From positions 1-47,498 of the forward strand of contig JAQVDK010000005.1 of assembly GCA_028697835.1 (NCBI GenBank): a stretch of DNA of 47,498 bases, in the 5' to 3' direction. This document shows, piece after piece, positions 15,510 to 23,059 of the stretch. The notes beneath the pieces were generated by a model. It saw only the letters and a list, made by a program, of their open reading frames with translations. It had not been told where the DNA came from and did not search any database. Numbering within the stretch: position 1 is the stretch's first letter; every line of letters begins with the position of its first letter. Made by a program: the position numbers and the translations under genes. The DNA is from Eubacteriales bacterium (GTDB taxonomy: Bacteria; Bacillota; Clostridia; Monoglobales; Firm-18).

Positions 15510-15944
15510 TTAGGCAAGTGAGATTAGCGGGTCCCCTGTGTTTACGGAAGAGCCTGCGGATGTGTTTATTGCAACAACCTTTCCGCTCTTTGGAGCCATA
15601 ATTTCGTTTTCCATTTTCATAGCTTCTAAAATAAGAAGCACTTGCCCTTTTGTAACCGTATCGCCTACATTAACTTTAATAGAAACAATGCTGCCGGGCA
15701 TTGGAGCCGCTACAACAGTTGCCCCCGGTGGTGGAGCCTGAGTTGAAGCTTGTTTGGGCTCTTCAACCGGAGCAGGAGCGGGAGCCGGGGCCGCTTGTGG
15801 CTGCGGGGCGGCAGCGGGCTGCTCTGCTTTTACAGGCACTTGAGTTTGAGAGACAACGGGCGGTGCTGCTTGGTAGGATGCACCTATTTCTTCTACTCCT
15901 ACTTCATAAGTCTTTCCATTTACATTTATCCTAAATCTTCTCAT
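15510..15944 (-). CDS. Biotin carboxyl carrier protein (1.3S / gamma-type)
   Basis: A 144-residue biotin carrier. An N-terminal beta segment (1-25) is followed by a long Pro/Ala-rich flexible linker (about 26-75) and a biotinyl domain (76-144) with K110 in EAMKMENE as the biotinylation site. The linker would let the biotin arm move between the pyruvate- and CoA-specific carboxyltransferases encoded on either side. AGGAGG is present upstream of the ATG. The linker coding sequence is locally GC-rich because of Ala/Pro codons, which does not suggest transfer. Confidence 0.95.
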   Translation of the reverse strand: MRRFRINVNGKTYEVGVEEIGASYQAAPPVVSQTQVPVKAEQPAAAPQPQAAPAPAPAPVEEPKQASTQAPPPGATVVAAPMPGSIVSIKVNVGDTVTKGQVLLILEAMKMENEIMAPKSGKVVAINTSAGSSVNTGDPLISLA

Positions 15945-15970
15945 TAATTTTTACCTCCTGACTTTAAACT

Positions 15971-16282
15971 TTAGTACATTATTTCCCTGATACCTGCACT
16001 TCGCCAGGGATTTGAAGATGCGTTTACCCTCCTAAACGAAGTAATTCTTATACTGCTGGAAGGTTTGTCCAAATACGCTGCTATGGCAGCGGATATGACC
16101 GCCACTATTTCTTCCTCATCACCAGCGGAAGTTAAAGGGGCAGATTCCAAAGAAACAGCTTTTTTGCTGCCGCTTTGACTAATGTCATATATAAGTTTTA
16201 TGAAAAGCACTATGCCCAAAACAGCAAAGGCGGATATTATAATCGCCCATGCGGCAGGCAAGCGTACAAAAACTTCACCCAT
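15971..16282 (-). CDS. OadG/MmdC-like small membrane subunit
   Basis: A 103-residue protein with one transmembrane helix (about residues 10-32) and a cytoplasmic C-terminal region containing AVISAAIAAYL and a terminal WRSAGIREIM-like segment, as in OadG-type subunits of sodium-translocating decarboxylases. In those pumps this subunit holds the complex at the membrane and helps assembly. It lies 16 bases before the end of the upstream carboxyltransferase gene's intergenic space. Its presence suggests membrane association, even though no beta-subunit (OadB/MmdB) gene occurs in the window. Confidence 0.8.
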   Translation of the reverse strand: MGEVFVRLPAAWAIIISAFAVLGIVLFIKLIYDISQSGSKKAVSLESAPLTSAGDEEEIVAVISAAIAAYLDKPSSSIRITSFRRVNASSNPWRSAGIREIMY

Positions 16283-16297
16283 TACAGTTCACCTCAT

Positions 16298-17800
16298 TCA
16301 TACAGGCATTGTTCCATGCTTTTTAGGTATTCTTGATTCTCGCTTACCAAACAGCATATCAAATGCACTGATTAGTCTTGGTCTTGCGTTTTCGGGTTCT
16401 ATTACATCATCAATAATTCCCGACTCCGAAACAGCAAACGGCGACGCAATATTATCAGCATAATAAGCGGTTTTTTCACTTCTTGCACTAATCGGGTCGT
16501 CGGATGCCGCAATCTCGTCTTTATACAGTATATTTGCGGCTGCCTCCGGCTGCAGGATAGAAACCTCGGCTATCGGCAATGCAAGAACCATGTCCGCACC
16601 TGCAGATTTTGAGCCCAATACCATATGGCTGCTTCCATATGAGCGCCCAACTACCAAGGTTACCTTTGGAACAGAGGCTTCAGCATATGCAAAAAGCAAA
16701 GACGCTCCGTATTTGGAAATGCCGCCATGCTCTTGCTGCTCTCCCACGGCAAAGCCCGATGTGTCAACCAATGTTAGAACCTGTATATTGAATGCGTCGC
16801 ATATTCTTATGAATTTAGATGCCTTTTTACAAGCATCTATATCCAATACGCCTTCTTTTGCAGCAGGTCTGTTTGCGATAACGCCTGTGGCAACTCCATC
16901 CAGCAAAATAAATCCGGTTATTATATTATCCGCATATTTTTCGCCAATTTCAAAAAAACTGCCGCTATCTGCAATTTCATTGATAATTTGAACCATGTCA
17001 GAAGGGCCGTCCCCTGAAACTGCCGGCAATATGTTTTCGGAAAGCCTGCCTGCACTATCGCTTGGCGCAAATAATGGAGTTTCCTCCAAATTGTTGGCAG
17101 GCAAATACTCAAGAAGCTTTTTAACACCAAGAAAACACTCTTCCTCGTTTGGATATACAAAATCAGCCACTCCGTTTGCTGCGCAAACCTTTGCACCGCC
17201 TAAAGACTCGGCGTCAATTTCCTTGCCCGTTGTGCCGGATGTAACCTCGGGCCCTGTCATAAAAATGTATGACAAATTATCCACCATAAACACAAAATCG
17301 GCTAATCCCGGGATAAAAATGCTTCCCCCTGCGCAAGGCCCCAAGACCACTGAAATGTGCGGAACAACTCCAGACAGCTTGGTGGTTTTTGAAAGGGCTT
17401 GACCCATGTTAAACAAAACGTCACTGCCCTCGGTAATACGCACTCCGGTAGAATCTAATATACTGATTACAGGAGCTCCCGCTTTAAGCGCCAGGTCAAG
17501 CAAATTGGATATTTTTTTTGCGCCAATTTTGCTAACTGCACCGCCAAGTGCGGAAAATTCCTGCACATAGGCATAGACAAGGCTTCCGCCAACAGTGCCA
17601 TAGCCCGTTATAACCCCTTCTGTCGCAACGCCTTCAGATGTAAAAGCACCCAATTCCACAAAACTTCCTTCATCAAATAGGAAGCGAATTCTCTCGCGAG
17701 CGCTCATCTTGCCTTGGACAGCTTGTCCAACGTTTAAAAGTTCATGCTTTCGTTTTTGTAGCTCTTGCAAACGTTGGGCTTTTTTCTCTACGCTGCTCAT
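16298..17800 (-). CDS. Acyl-CoA carboxyltransferase (MmdA / PCC beta / transcarboxylase 12S family)
   Basis: A 500-residue carboxyltransferase with two crotonase-like halves (about 20-250 and 260-495). Glycine-rich oxyanion segments such as GPCAGGSIFIPGLADF in the first half and RSYGSSHMVLGSKS in the second match methylmalonyl-CoA decarboxylase alpha and propionyl-CoA carboxylase beta. It would transfer CO2 between biotin and an acyl-CoA such as propionyl-CoA/methylmalonyl-CoA. ATG 17800 is selected because GGAGG lies upstream; a start 20 codons earlier lacks a site. A good promoter is 42-70 bases upstream, so this gene heads the operon with oadG-like, biotin carrier and 5S-like genes. Confidence 0.9.
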   Translation of the reverse strand: MSSVEKKAQRLQELQKRKHELLNVGQAVQGKMSARERIRFLFDEGSFVELGAFTSEGVATEGVITGYGTVGGSLVYAYVQEFSALGGAVSKIGAKKISNLLDLALKAGAPVISILDSTGVRITEGSDVLFNMGQALSKTTKLSGVVPHISVVLGPCAGGSIFIPGLADFVFMVDNLSYIFMTGPEVTSGTTGKEIDAESLGGAKVCAANGVADFVYPNEEECFLGVKKLLEYLPANNLEETPLFAPSDSAGRLSENILPAVSGDGPSDMVQIINEIADSGSFFEIGEKYADNIITGFILLDGVATGVIANRPAAKEGVLDIDACKKASKFIRICDAFNIQVLTLVDTSGFAVGEQQEHGGISKYGASLLFAYAEASVPKVTLVVGRSYGSSHMVLGSKSAGADMVLALPIAEVSILQPEAAANILYKDEIAASDDPISARSEKTAYYADNIASPFAVSESGIIDDVIEPENARPRLISAFDMLFGKRESRIPKKHGTMPV

Positions 17801-17841
17801 CCTTTTATTTACCTCCTGCCAAAAAAATTCTAAACAGTTCC

Positions 17842-17870
17842 ATTTTACTATATTCGACAAAAAACTTCAA
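17842..17870 (-). promoter_or_regulatory. Sigma-A promoter for the carboxyltransferase operon
   Basis: On the minus strand, TTGAAG (-35) and TAAAAT (-10) are separated by 17 bases. The predicted start is about 35 bases upstream of the carboxyltransferase ATG. There is no other gene in the gap. Confidence 0.68.
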
Positions 17871-17896
17871 TAGTTTAATGGAAATATATTAAAAGT

Positions 17897-18223
17897 TTAA
17901 CAATTCGACTTAAAATACCCTTCCAGCATTAGTGAATATGCATAATGGGAAGAATTTTCCACAGGCTTGAATTTCAGCCTTTCAAGGACCTGTTCTAAGT
18001 CTTTGCTTTTACAGATTACCTTTTTAACCCCTTTTAAATCAAGGCTGTTTAGGATGGACTTTCCCATGTCAAAGGCAAGATTAGGCTTGTACTCCCTTAT
18101 GAATACAAGCTCTGCCGTATCGCCTTCTGTTTTTGCATAGGCTTCGCTTATAACTTCTTCTCCATCTTTCATTTGCATAAAAACCTCGTTTTCCACAGGG
18201 CTGATATTAAAAACAGTTATCAT
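17897..18223 (-). CDS. Small protein of unknown function, possibly a reduced GNAT fold
   Basis: A 108-residue protein overlapping the pseudouridine synthase gene upstream by four bases (18220-18223), so translationally coupled. The sequence alternates predicted strands and helices. Its second half (FDMGKSILNSLDLKGVKKVICKS, then RLKFKP and a short LEGYF ending) loosely resembles the C-terminal part of GNAT acetyltransferases. It lacks a clear acetyl-CoA-binding R/Q-x-x-G-x-G/A loop, so activity is doubtful. It has three cysteines, two of them near the ends, with no metal motif. It is the last gene in the uvrC-to-rluB run. Confidence 0.7.
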   Translation of the reverse strand: MITVFNISPVENEVFMQMKDGEEVISEAYAKTEGDTAELVFIREYKPNLAFDMGKSILNSLDLKGVKKVICKSKDLEQVLERLKFKPVENSSHYAYSLMLEGYFKSNC

Positions 18224-18936
18224 TTCTTGTCCACCAGCTTTCGTAAATAATCAAGCTCCACCTTGGTAAGATGCCTCCATCTTCCCAAAGGGATATTGCC
18301 TAATTTAAGTATCCCTATTGATATTCGTTTAAGGGCAACAACTTCATAACCCACAGCCTCCGCCATCTTTCTTATTTGGCGGTTTCTGCCCTCACGGATT
18401 GATATTTCAAGCATATTGTTCTCAATAAGGTCCACCCTTGCGGGCAAGGTTCTTTGCCCGTCTATTATAACCCCTCTTCTAAGCCTGTCAATAGCTTTTT
18501 GTGAAGGGACTTTGTCTAAGGTTACTATATATGTTTTTTGTATTTTGTGCTTTGGATGGCTCATAGCATAGGCAACATCACCGTCATTGGTCAAAAGAAG
18601 CAGCCCTTCTGTGTCATAATCAAGCCTTCCAACCGGAAAAACCCTGGTATGAACTTCGCCTTTTATAAGGTCCATAACTGTCCTCCTGCCAAAGTCATCG
18701 GATGCGGTTGTAAGGTATCCGGCTGGCTTGTTAAGAAGCACATAAACCTTTTTAGAAGTCGGCTTTATCCTTTGACCGTCAACGGTTACAACGTCGTCTT
18801 GGCCGACTTTGGTGCCAAGCTGTGTGACAATTTCCCCGTTTACCGCAACTCTTTTTTGCAGAATCATCTCTTCCGCCTTACGTCTTGAAGCTATACCGCA
18901 ATCTGCAATATACTTTTGCAGCCTAATTTCTTCCAT
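18220..18936 (-). CDS. rluB: Pseudouridine synthase, RluB/RsuA family
   Basis: A 238-residue rRNA pseudouridine synthase. An N-terminal S4 RNA-binding domain (LQKYIADCGIASRRKAEEMI at about 6-25) precedes the catalytic domain, with the catalytic aspartate D106 in GRLDYDTEGLL. Bacterial homologues modify 23S rRNA helix 89 (RluB) or 16S rRNA (RsuA); the Firmicute homologue near scpAB is normally RluB. GGTAGGAGG precedes the ATG. The scpA-scpB-ytfI/J-dacF-rluB order is a common Firmicute arrangement, which supports the name. Confidence 0.9.
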   Translation of the reverse strand: MEEIRLQKYIADCGIASRRKAEEMILQKRVAVNGEIVTQLGTKVGQDDVVTVDGQRIKPTSKKVYVLLNKPAGYLTTASDDFGRRTVMDLIKGEVHTRVFPVGRLDYDTEGLLLLTNDGDVAYAMSHPKHKIQKTYIVTLDKVPSQKAIDRLRRGVIIDGQRTLPARVDLIENNMLEISIREGRNRQIRKMAEAVGYEVVALKRISIGILKLGNIPLGRWRHLTKVELDYLRKLVDKK

Positions 18937-18937
18937 A

Positions 18938-20059
18938 TTATCCTCCTACCATCTTTAGTAATTCGGAAAACACATAACCAAAGGAATTTTTAATTTTATT
19001 GCCTGTTGTAATGGGAATATCCCTGTCCGCTACAAGGTTTACGGTCTTTACAAGCTCGCTGTTTAAATACACGCTGGCGCTGCCCACAAGCTGACCTTTA
19101 AAAACAGGCGCATTTATAAAATTGGGCACATCATAAACCACTTTTATTTTATCATCTTTTTTAACGGCAAGCTCAACGCCAAGGTCGGAATATAAAGGCA
19201 CACGGTTTTCCTTGGCGCCTATTACAGACACGCTTTTCATATAGTCTCCCCGACCGAAGGCTTTTTGATAATGATAGTTTGAAAACCCGAAGTCGAGCAT
19301 TTTCATATGGTCGTTCCAGTCATCGGGGGCGTTTAAAGTAACCGCAATAAGCCGAAGGGAATTTTTGGTGGCAGAAGAAACAAGGCATCTGCCGCTTTTT
19401 TTGGTAAAGCCTGTTTTTACGCCATCTGCGCCTTTATACATGGTAAGAAGCTTGTTATGGTTTCCAAGGGTTCTGATCATTTCTCCCCCGTCGGTTCCTA
19501 TTGTCTTAATCCTTGTGCCGCAAATTTCGGAAAATTTGTCATTAGCCAGTGCATGCCGCGTCATTTGCGCCAAATCATATGCCGTGGTGTAGTGATTTTC
19601 ATGGTCCAACCCATGGGGATTGGTAAAGGATGTATCCCTAAGCCCTAAAGCCATGGCCTTTTCATTCATCAGCTTTGCAAAGGATTCCACATCTTTGGCT
19701 ATATGCTCCGCAATAGCTGTGGCAGCGTCGTTTCCTGAGTTTAGCATAAGGCCATAGAGCAAATCTATAAGCTTTATTTTTTCGCCGCCTTTAAGGTACA
19801 TGGACGAGCCTTCCACTCTTGCGGCATTATGGCTTACGGTGGCTACGGAGTTAAGGTCGCCCCTTTCCAAGGCGACAATTGCCGTCATAATCTTTGTGGT
19901 GCTTGCCATAGGCCGCCTCTCATACGCATTGTTTTCCAATATAACCCTTCCCGTATGGGCGTCTATCAATATTGAGCTTTGGGCGGAAAGAGCCTTTGCC
20001 GACGGGATTTGCAAGCACATTAAAATGATGAGAAGTAGAAATTTCCTATACCTATACAA
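18938..20059 (-). CDS. dacF: D-alanyl-D-alanine carboxypeptidase (DacF-like, class C PBP)
   Basis: A 373-residue serine carboxypeptidase that trims the terminal D-Ala of peptidoglycan stem peptides. An N-terminal signal peptide (to about residue 25) is followed by the penicillin-binding catalytic domain with S53-x-x-K56 (ASTTK), SGN at 108-110 and KTG at 215-217. A C-terminal beta domain with a final amphipathic/hydrophobic segment resembles PBP5. I place the start at TTG 20059, six bases after GAGGTG; a GTG three codons upstream is possible but would overlap that site. The ribosome binding site lies in the 3' arm of a terminator-like hairpin (20060-20089). Its position after the sporulation genes gerW and ytfI fits a spore-cortex role. 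Confidence 0.9.
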   Translation of the reverse strand: MYRYRKFLLLIILMCLQIPSAKALSAQSSILIDAHTGRVILENNAYERRPMASTTKIMTAIVALERGDLNSVATVSHNAARVEGSSMYLKGGEKIKLIDLLYGLMLNSGNDAATAIAEHIAKDVESFAKLMNEKAMALGLRDTSFTNPHGLDHENHYTTAYDLAQMTRHALANDKFSEICGTRIKTIGTDGGEMIRTLGNHNKLLTMYKGADGVKTGFTKKSGRCLVSSATKNSLRLIAVTLNAPDDWNDHMKMLDFGFSNYHYQKAFGRGDYMKSVSVIGAKENRVPLYSDLGVELAVKKDDKIKVVYDVPNFINAPVFKGQLVGSASVYLNSELVKTVNLVADRDIPITTGNKIKNSFGYVFSELLKMVGG

Positions 20060-20089
20060 AAAAATCACCTCATCATTAATATATGAGGT
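20058..20089 (-). promoter_or_regulatory. Hairpin with T run overlapping the dacF ribosome binding site
   Basis: On the minus strand, ACCTCAT and ATGAGGT (plus-strand arms 20067-20073 and 20083-20089) form a seven-base-pair stem with a nine-base loop, followed by GA and seven T. The 3' arm contains the GAGGT of the dacF ribosome binding site. It could act as a weak terminator after gerW and also hide the site from ribosomes. Confidence 0.5.
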
Positions 20090-20100
20090 AATACTGCTTA

Positions 20101-20469
20101 TTAGTCATTGCTTTTGCCAAATAGCCCTGTCATGCTCTTGACAAGCTCGGGAAGTGTTTCTATAACCTTTTCCAAAGGGGTGGCGGTATCAACATTAAGC
20201 ATTTTCACATTTCCATTGCTTACAACTAAAAAACCAACAGGAGCAACGCTTACCCCTCCACCGCCGCCGCCGGACAAATTATTTTTATCGGGAGCTAAAG
20301 CTCCATCCCAGCCGCCCATGCCAAAGCCGAAAGAAACCTTTGAAACGGGAATAATCACCGTTCCGTCCGAAGTTTCTATCGGATTTCCGACAACAGTGTT
20401 TACATCAGTCATATCCCGAAGTCCTTTAAGGATTGAAGAAAACATGTTTTCCAATTCGTTTGCAGCCAT
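20101..20469 (-). CDS. ytfJ: GerW/YtfJ-family spore protein
   Basis: A 122-residue member of the GerW (YtfJ) family, found in endospore formers; in Bacillus YtfJ is needed for normal germination with some nutrients. It has the typical central pattern GTVIIPVSKVSFGFGMGG, then a polyglycine turn of six Gly and VAPVGFLVVSNG, followed by an amphipathic C-terminal helix. No signal peptide. The start ATG overlaps the DUF2953 stop (TAAATG) with GGTGGTG upstream. With ytfI and dacF it forms a spore-related set. Confidence 0.92.
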   Translation of the reverse strand: MAANELENMFSSILKGLRDMTDVNTVVGNPIETSDGTVIIPVSKVSFGFGMGGWDGALAPDKNNLSGGGGGGVSVAPVGFLVVSNGNVKMLNVDTATPLEKVIETLPELVKSMTGLFGKSND

Positions 20470-21060
20470 TTAAGACACCACCATTCTTATATTTGATATC
20501 TTTTCCTTATTTCTTTCATAAAGCTTTTTAGCTCTTGGAACAATGCTTAAAAAACGTATTATTCTGGTTTCTAAAACAAGGCACGCATCAACATCGAAGC
20601 AAGCTTGCGTATAGTTTGGATATACAGCGATATTGGTCTTGTTTTCTATATCAATATACCGTTTTAGCAAGGTCACCATGCCCGTTATCCCCGACCAGAC
20701 GACACCGTTTGCAATTCCCGTTACAGCCGCATCGCCAAAACCAAAGTTTACGGACACATTAAAAACTTTATAATCAAACATTCGCGAAGATTCTTTTAAT
20801 AATGAAATTATTTCATATTTTTCCTGTTTGTAAACATCACGGGCTTCTATTAAGGCTGTTTTTATATGCTCTAATTTTATCTCTTTTTTTGGCTTTGGTT
20901 TTTGGGGTTTCTTTTTGTCAGCGGTTGAAAACAGCTTCAACCTTCCGGCTTTTATGGTAAGCTCGCCATCTTGGTATGTTATCTCTATACGCCAATTGCA
21001 AAGGGCGAAAAATATTAAAACAAGTATGACCGACAAAACCAAAACAATAAAAATCCACAT
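20470..21060 (-). CDS. DUF2953 membrane protein (YtfI-like)
   Basis: A 196-residue protein with an N-terminal transmembrane helix (about residues 2-20), a charged Lys/Pro-rich segment (about 55-75), and a C-terminal part with FGFGDAAVTGIANGVVWS, characteristic of DUF2953. The start at ATG 21060 is preceded by AGG at a suitable distance; a longer start 11 codons upstream is weaker. In Bacillus, ytfI precedes ytfJ and both are expressed in the forespore; the same pairing here supports a sporulation role. Confidence 0.85.
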   Translation of the reverse strand: MWIFIVLVLSVILVLIFFALCNWRIEITYQDGELTIKAGRLKLFSTADKKKPQKPKPKKEIKLEHIKTALIEARDVYKQEKYEIISLLKESSRMFDYKVFNVSVNFGFGDAAVTGIANGVVWSGITGMVTLLKRYIDIENKTNIAVYPNYTQACFDVDACLVLETRIIRFLSIVPRAKKLYERNKEKISNIRMVVS

Positions 21061-21095
21061 ATAAAAACCTGCCTTGAAAATACGTTGATACAAAC

Positions 21096-21665
21096 TTATA
21101 AATCTATTATCTGCTGCGAGCCTTCGGACTCGGTATCTATAGGCTCTTCAATTACAAATTCGTCAATGGAGGGAAGCTCTGACAAGGAGCTTACAGCAAA
21201 GCTTCGCAAAAATTCGTCGGTAGTGCCAAATAAAGCGGGCCTTCCCGGAGCGTCCAGCTTGCCTTTTTCTTCAATAAGTCCAAGCTCCAAAAGCCTGTTT
21301 ACGGAATTATCCGAATTTACCCCTCTTATATTCTCGATTGTGCTTCGGGTTACAGGCTGTTTGTAGGCAACAATGGCAAGGACTTCAATGGTTGCCTTAG
21401 ACAGAGGGTTTCGCTTGCGTGGCTGCACTATTTTTTGAACATATTTTGCATATTCGCCTCTTGTCGCCATTTGATATTTGTCCCCAACCTGTATTATTTT
21501 TATACCTCTTTGCTCGTAATCATACTTGTCAGTAAGGCGTTTAACAACAGATTGAAGGGTGGCTTTGTCCACTTCCACAATTTCGCTTAATTTGTCTATG
21601 GAAATTGCATCGCCACTGGCGAACAAAACAGCTTCTATCACAGACTCAATTCTTTTTATGTTCAA
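21096..21665 (-). CDS. scpB: Segregation and condensation protein ScpB
   Basis: A 189-residue ScpB, the winged-helix dimer that joins ScpA and SMC in the condensin that compacts and segregates the chromosome. KRIESVIEAVLFASGDAIS at the start and AIVAYKQPVTRSTIENIRGVNSD are typical of the family. The start is TTG 21665, within the last codons of scpA (20-base overlap), with a weak GGGGTAG upstream. The C-terminal tail is acidic (about 170-185). Confidence 0.95.
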   Translation of the reverse strand: MNIKRIESVIEAVLFASGDAISIDKLSEIVEVDKATLQSVVKRLTDKYDYEQRGIKIIQVGDKYQMATRGEYAKYVQKIVQPRKRNPLSKATIEVLAIVAYKQPVTRSTIENIRGVNSDNSVNRLLELGLIEEKGKLDAPGRPALFGTTDEFLRSFAVSSLSELPSIDEFVIEEPIDTESEGSQQIIDL

Positions 21666-22404
21666 GGTCTTTTCTACCCCTTTTTTTGTTTAAATAACTG
21701 ATTTCTACAACTCCGTTGTTATCCTCAACAGCTATGCGGTTCACTTTTATAAGCTCAAGCACCGCCAAAAACGAAGCAACAACCTCATCCCTTGACTTCA
21801 TATTTTTAAATATATCTAAAAACTTAATTTTTTTAAGTATTTTCAGCTTGGACAATACCGCCTTTACTTTAGAAAAAACTGAAACAGATTCCCTGCCTGC
21901 CATTTCTCTGAATTTTTTAGCGGAAAGAGGCCGGCGGAAGGAAAGCCTTTCGGCAACATCTGCAATCGCGTCATGAAGATGGTCAAGTGTAACAAAGGAC
22001 AGGCTTTCATCTATTAAAATAGGCTCTATGTACTCTCTGGGCTTGTAGAATGTATGGCTGGCGATGGCTTCCCTTTCACTAAGGTAAGCAGCCGCCTTTT
22101 TAAAGCGCTTATACAAAATAAGCCTTTGTGCAAGTTCCAGCCTGGGGTCCTCTTCCTCTTGCTCTTCATCATGCTTTGGCAGCAATGTTTTTGATTTTAT
22201 ATATAAAAGATTTGCCGCAATCACCAAAAATTCGCTGGAAATTTCAATGTCAAAAAAATTCATCTGCTCAAGGTATTCCATATACTGCTCGGTGATTTCA
22301 GAAATAGGTATGTCGTATAAGCTTACCTTGTTTTTTTGTATTAAATGCAAAAGCAAGTCAAGAGGACCTTCAAAGGTGTCAAGCTTAAATGAAATCTGTT
22401 TCAT
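21646..22404 (-). CDS. scpA: Segregation and condensation protein ScpA
   Basis: A 252-residue kleisin subunit of the SMC-ScpAB complex. The N-terminal motif FEGPLDLLLHLIQKNKVSLYDIPI (about residues 12-35) and the C-terminal winged helix are the SMC-binding ends, with a Glu-rich middle segment around residues 80-90. ATGA overlap with the upstream M50 protease gene shows translational coupling. It has the usual position next to scpB. Confidence 0.95.
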   Translation of the reverse strand: MKQISFKLDTFEGPLDLLLHLIQKNKVSLYDIPISEITEQYMEYLEQMNFFDIEISSEFLVIAANLLYIKSKTLLPKHDEEQEEEDPRLELAQRLILYKRFKKAAAYLSEREAIASHTFYKPREYIEPILIDESLSFVTLDHLHDAIADVAERLSFRRPLSAKKFREMAGRESVSVFSKVKAVLSKLKILKKIKFLDIFKNMKSRDEVVASFLAVLELIKVNRIAVEDNNGVVEISYLNKKRGRKDLEHKKN

Positions 22405-23048
22405 GCGCCTATCCCCATTAAATTAATTAAATAAAATATAAATGTTATGATGTTTTCAACCCCGGTTACCAAAAGCTTTGAAACAACTCCGGTAGCAAGC
22501 AAAAGTATCATGATAATCATGCCATAGGACTCTATCCTCATCAAGCTGAAATACCACCTGTTTGGAAGAACTGCCCCCACAATTTTAAAACCGTCAAGAG
22601 GCGGTATTGGCAAAAGGTTGAATATGGCAATAGAGCAATTGTATATAAAAAGCTTCGTAAGAAAAATAACGATTATTCCCTCTGATGATATATACGGATA
22701 GCGCACCGCCCCCATCAAAACCAAAATTGTCGCACTTATAAACGCTAAAATAATATTGGAAAGCGGACCCGCCAAGGACACAAGTGCAATTCCACGTTTG
22801 GGGTCTTTAAAATTCCTTGGGTTAATGGGCACTGGCTTTGCCCAGCCAAACCCAACGGAAAGAATGGCTATAAAGCCTATCCAATCAATGTGCGCAAGAG
22901 GGTTTAATGTAATTCTTTTTTGCCGCTTTGCCGTATTATCCCCCAAAAGGTAAGCAACAAGCCCATGAGAAAGCTCATGAATGCTAAAGGAAATAAGCAA
23001 TGCGGGAATCAAAAGTATCCATTCCGTTATGGAAGTGTTTCTAAGCAA
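22401..23048 (-). CDS. Site-2 protease family (M50) membrane metalloprotease
   Basis: A 215-residue polytopic membrane protein of the M50 rhomboid-sized S2P group. The zinc motif H24-E-L-S-H28 lies in the first helix, and the NLLPIPPLDG motif near residue 147 supplies the third ligand Asp. About five hydrophobic segments are visible. Such YwhC-type proteins often lie before scpA in Firmicutes, as here; substrates are mostly unknown. The start is TTG 23048 with GTAGGTGA upstream. Confidence 0.9.
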   Translation of the reverse strand: MLRNTSITEWILLIPALLISFSIHELSHGLVAYLLGDNTAKRQKRITLNPLAHIDWIGFIAILSVGFGWAKPVPINPRNFKDPKRGIALVSLAGPLSNIILAFISATILVLMGAVRYPYISSEGIIVIFLTKLFIYNCSIAIFNLLPIPPLDGFKIVGAVLPNRWYFSLMRIESYGMIIMILLLATGVVSKLLVTGVENIITFIFYLINLMGIGA

Positions 23049-23059
23049 AAAATCACCTA

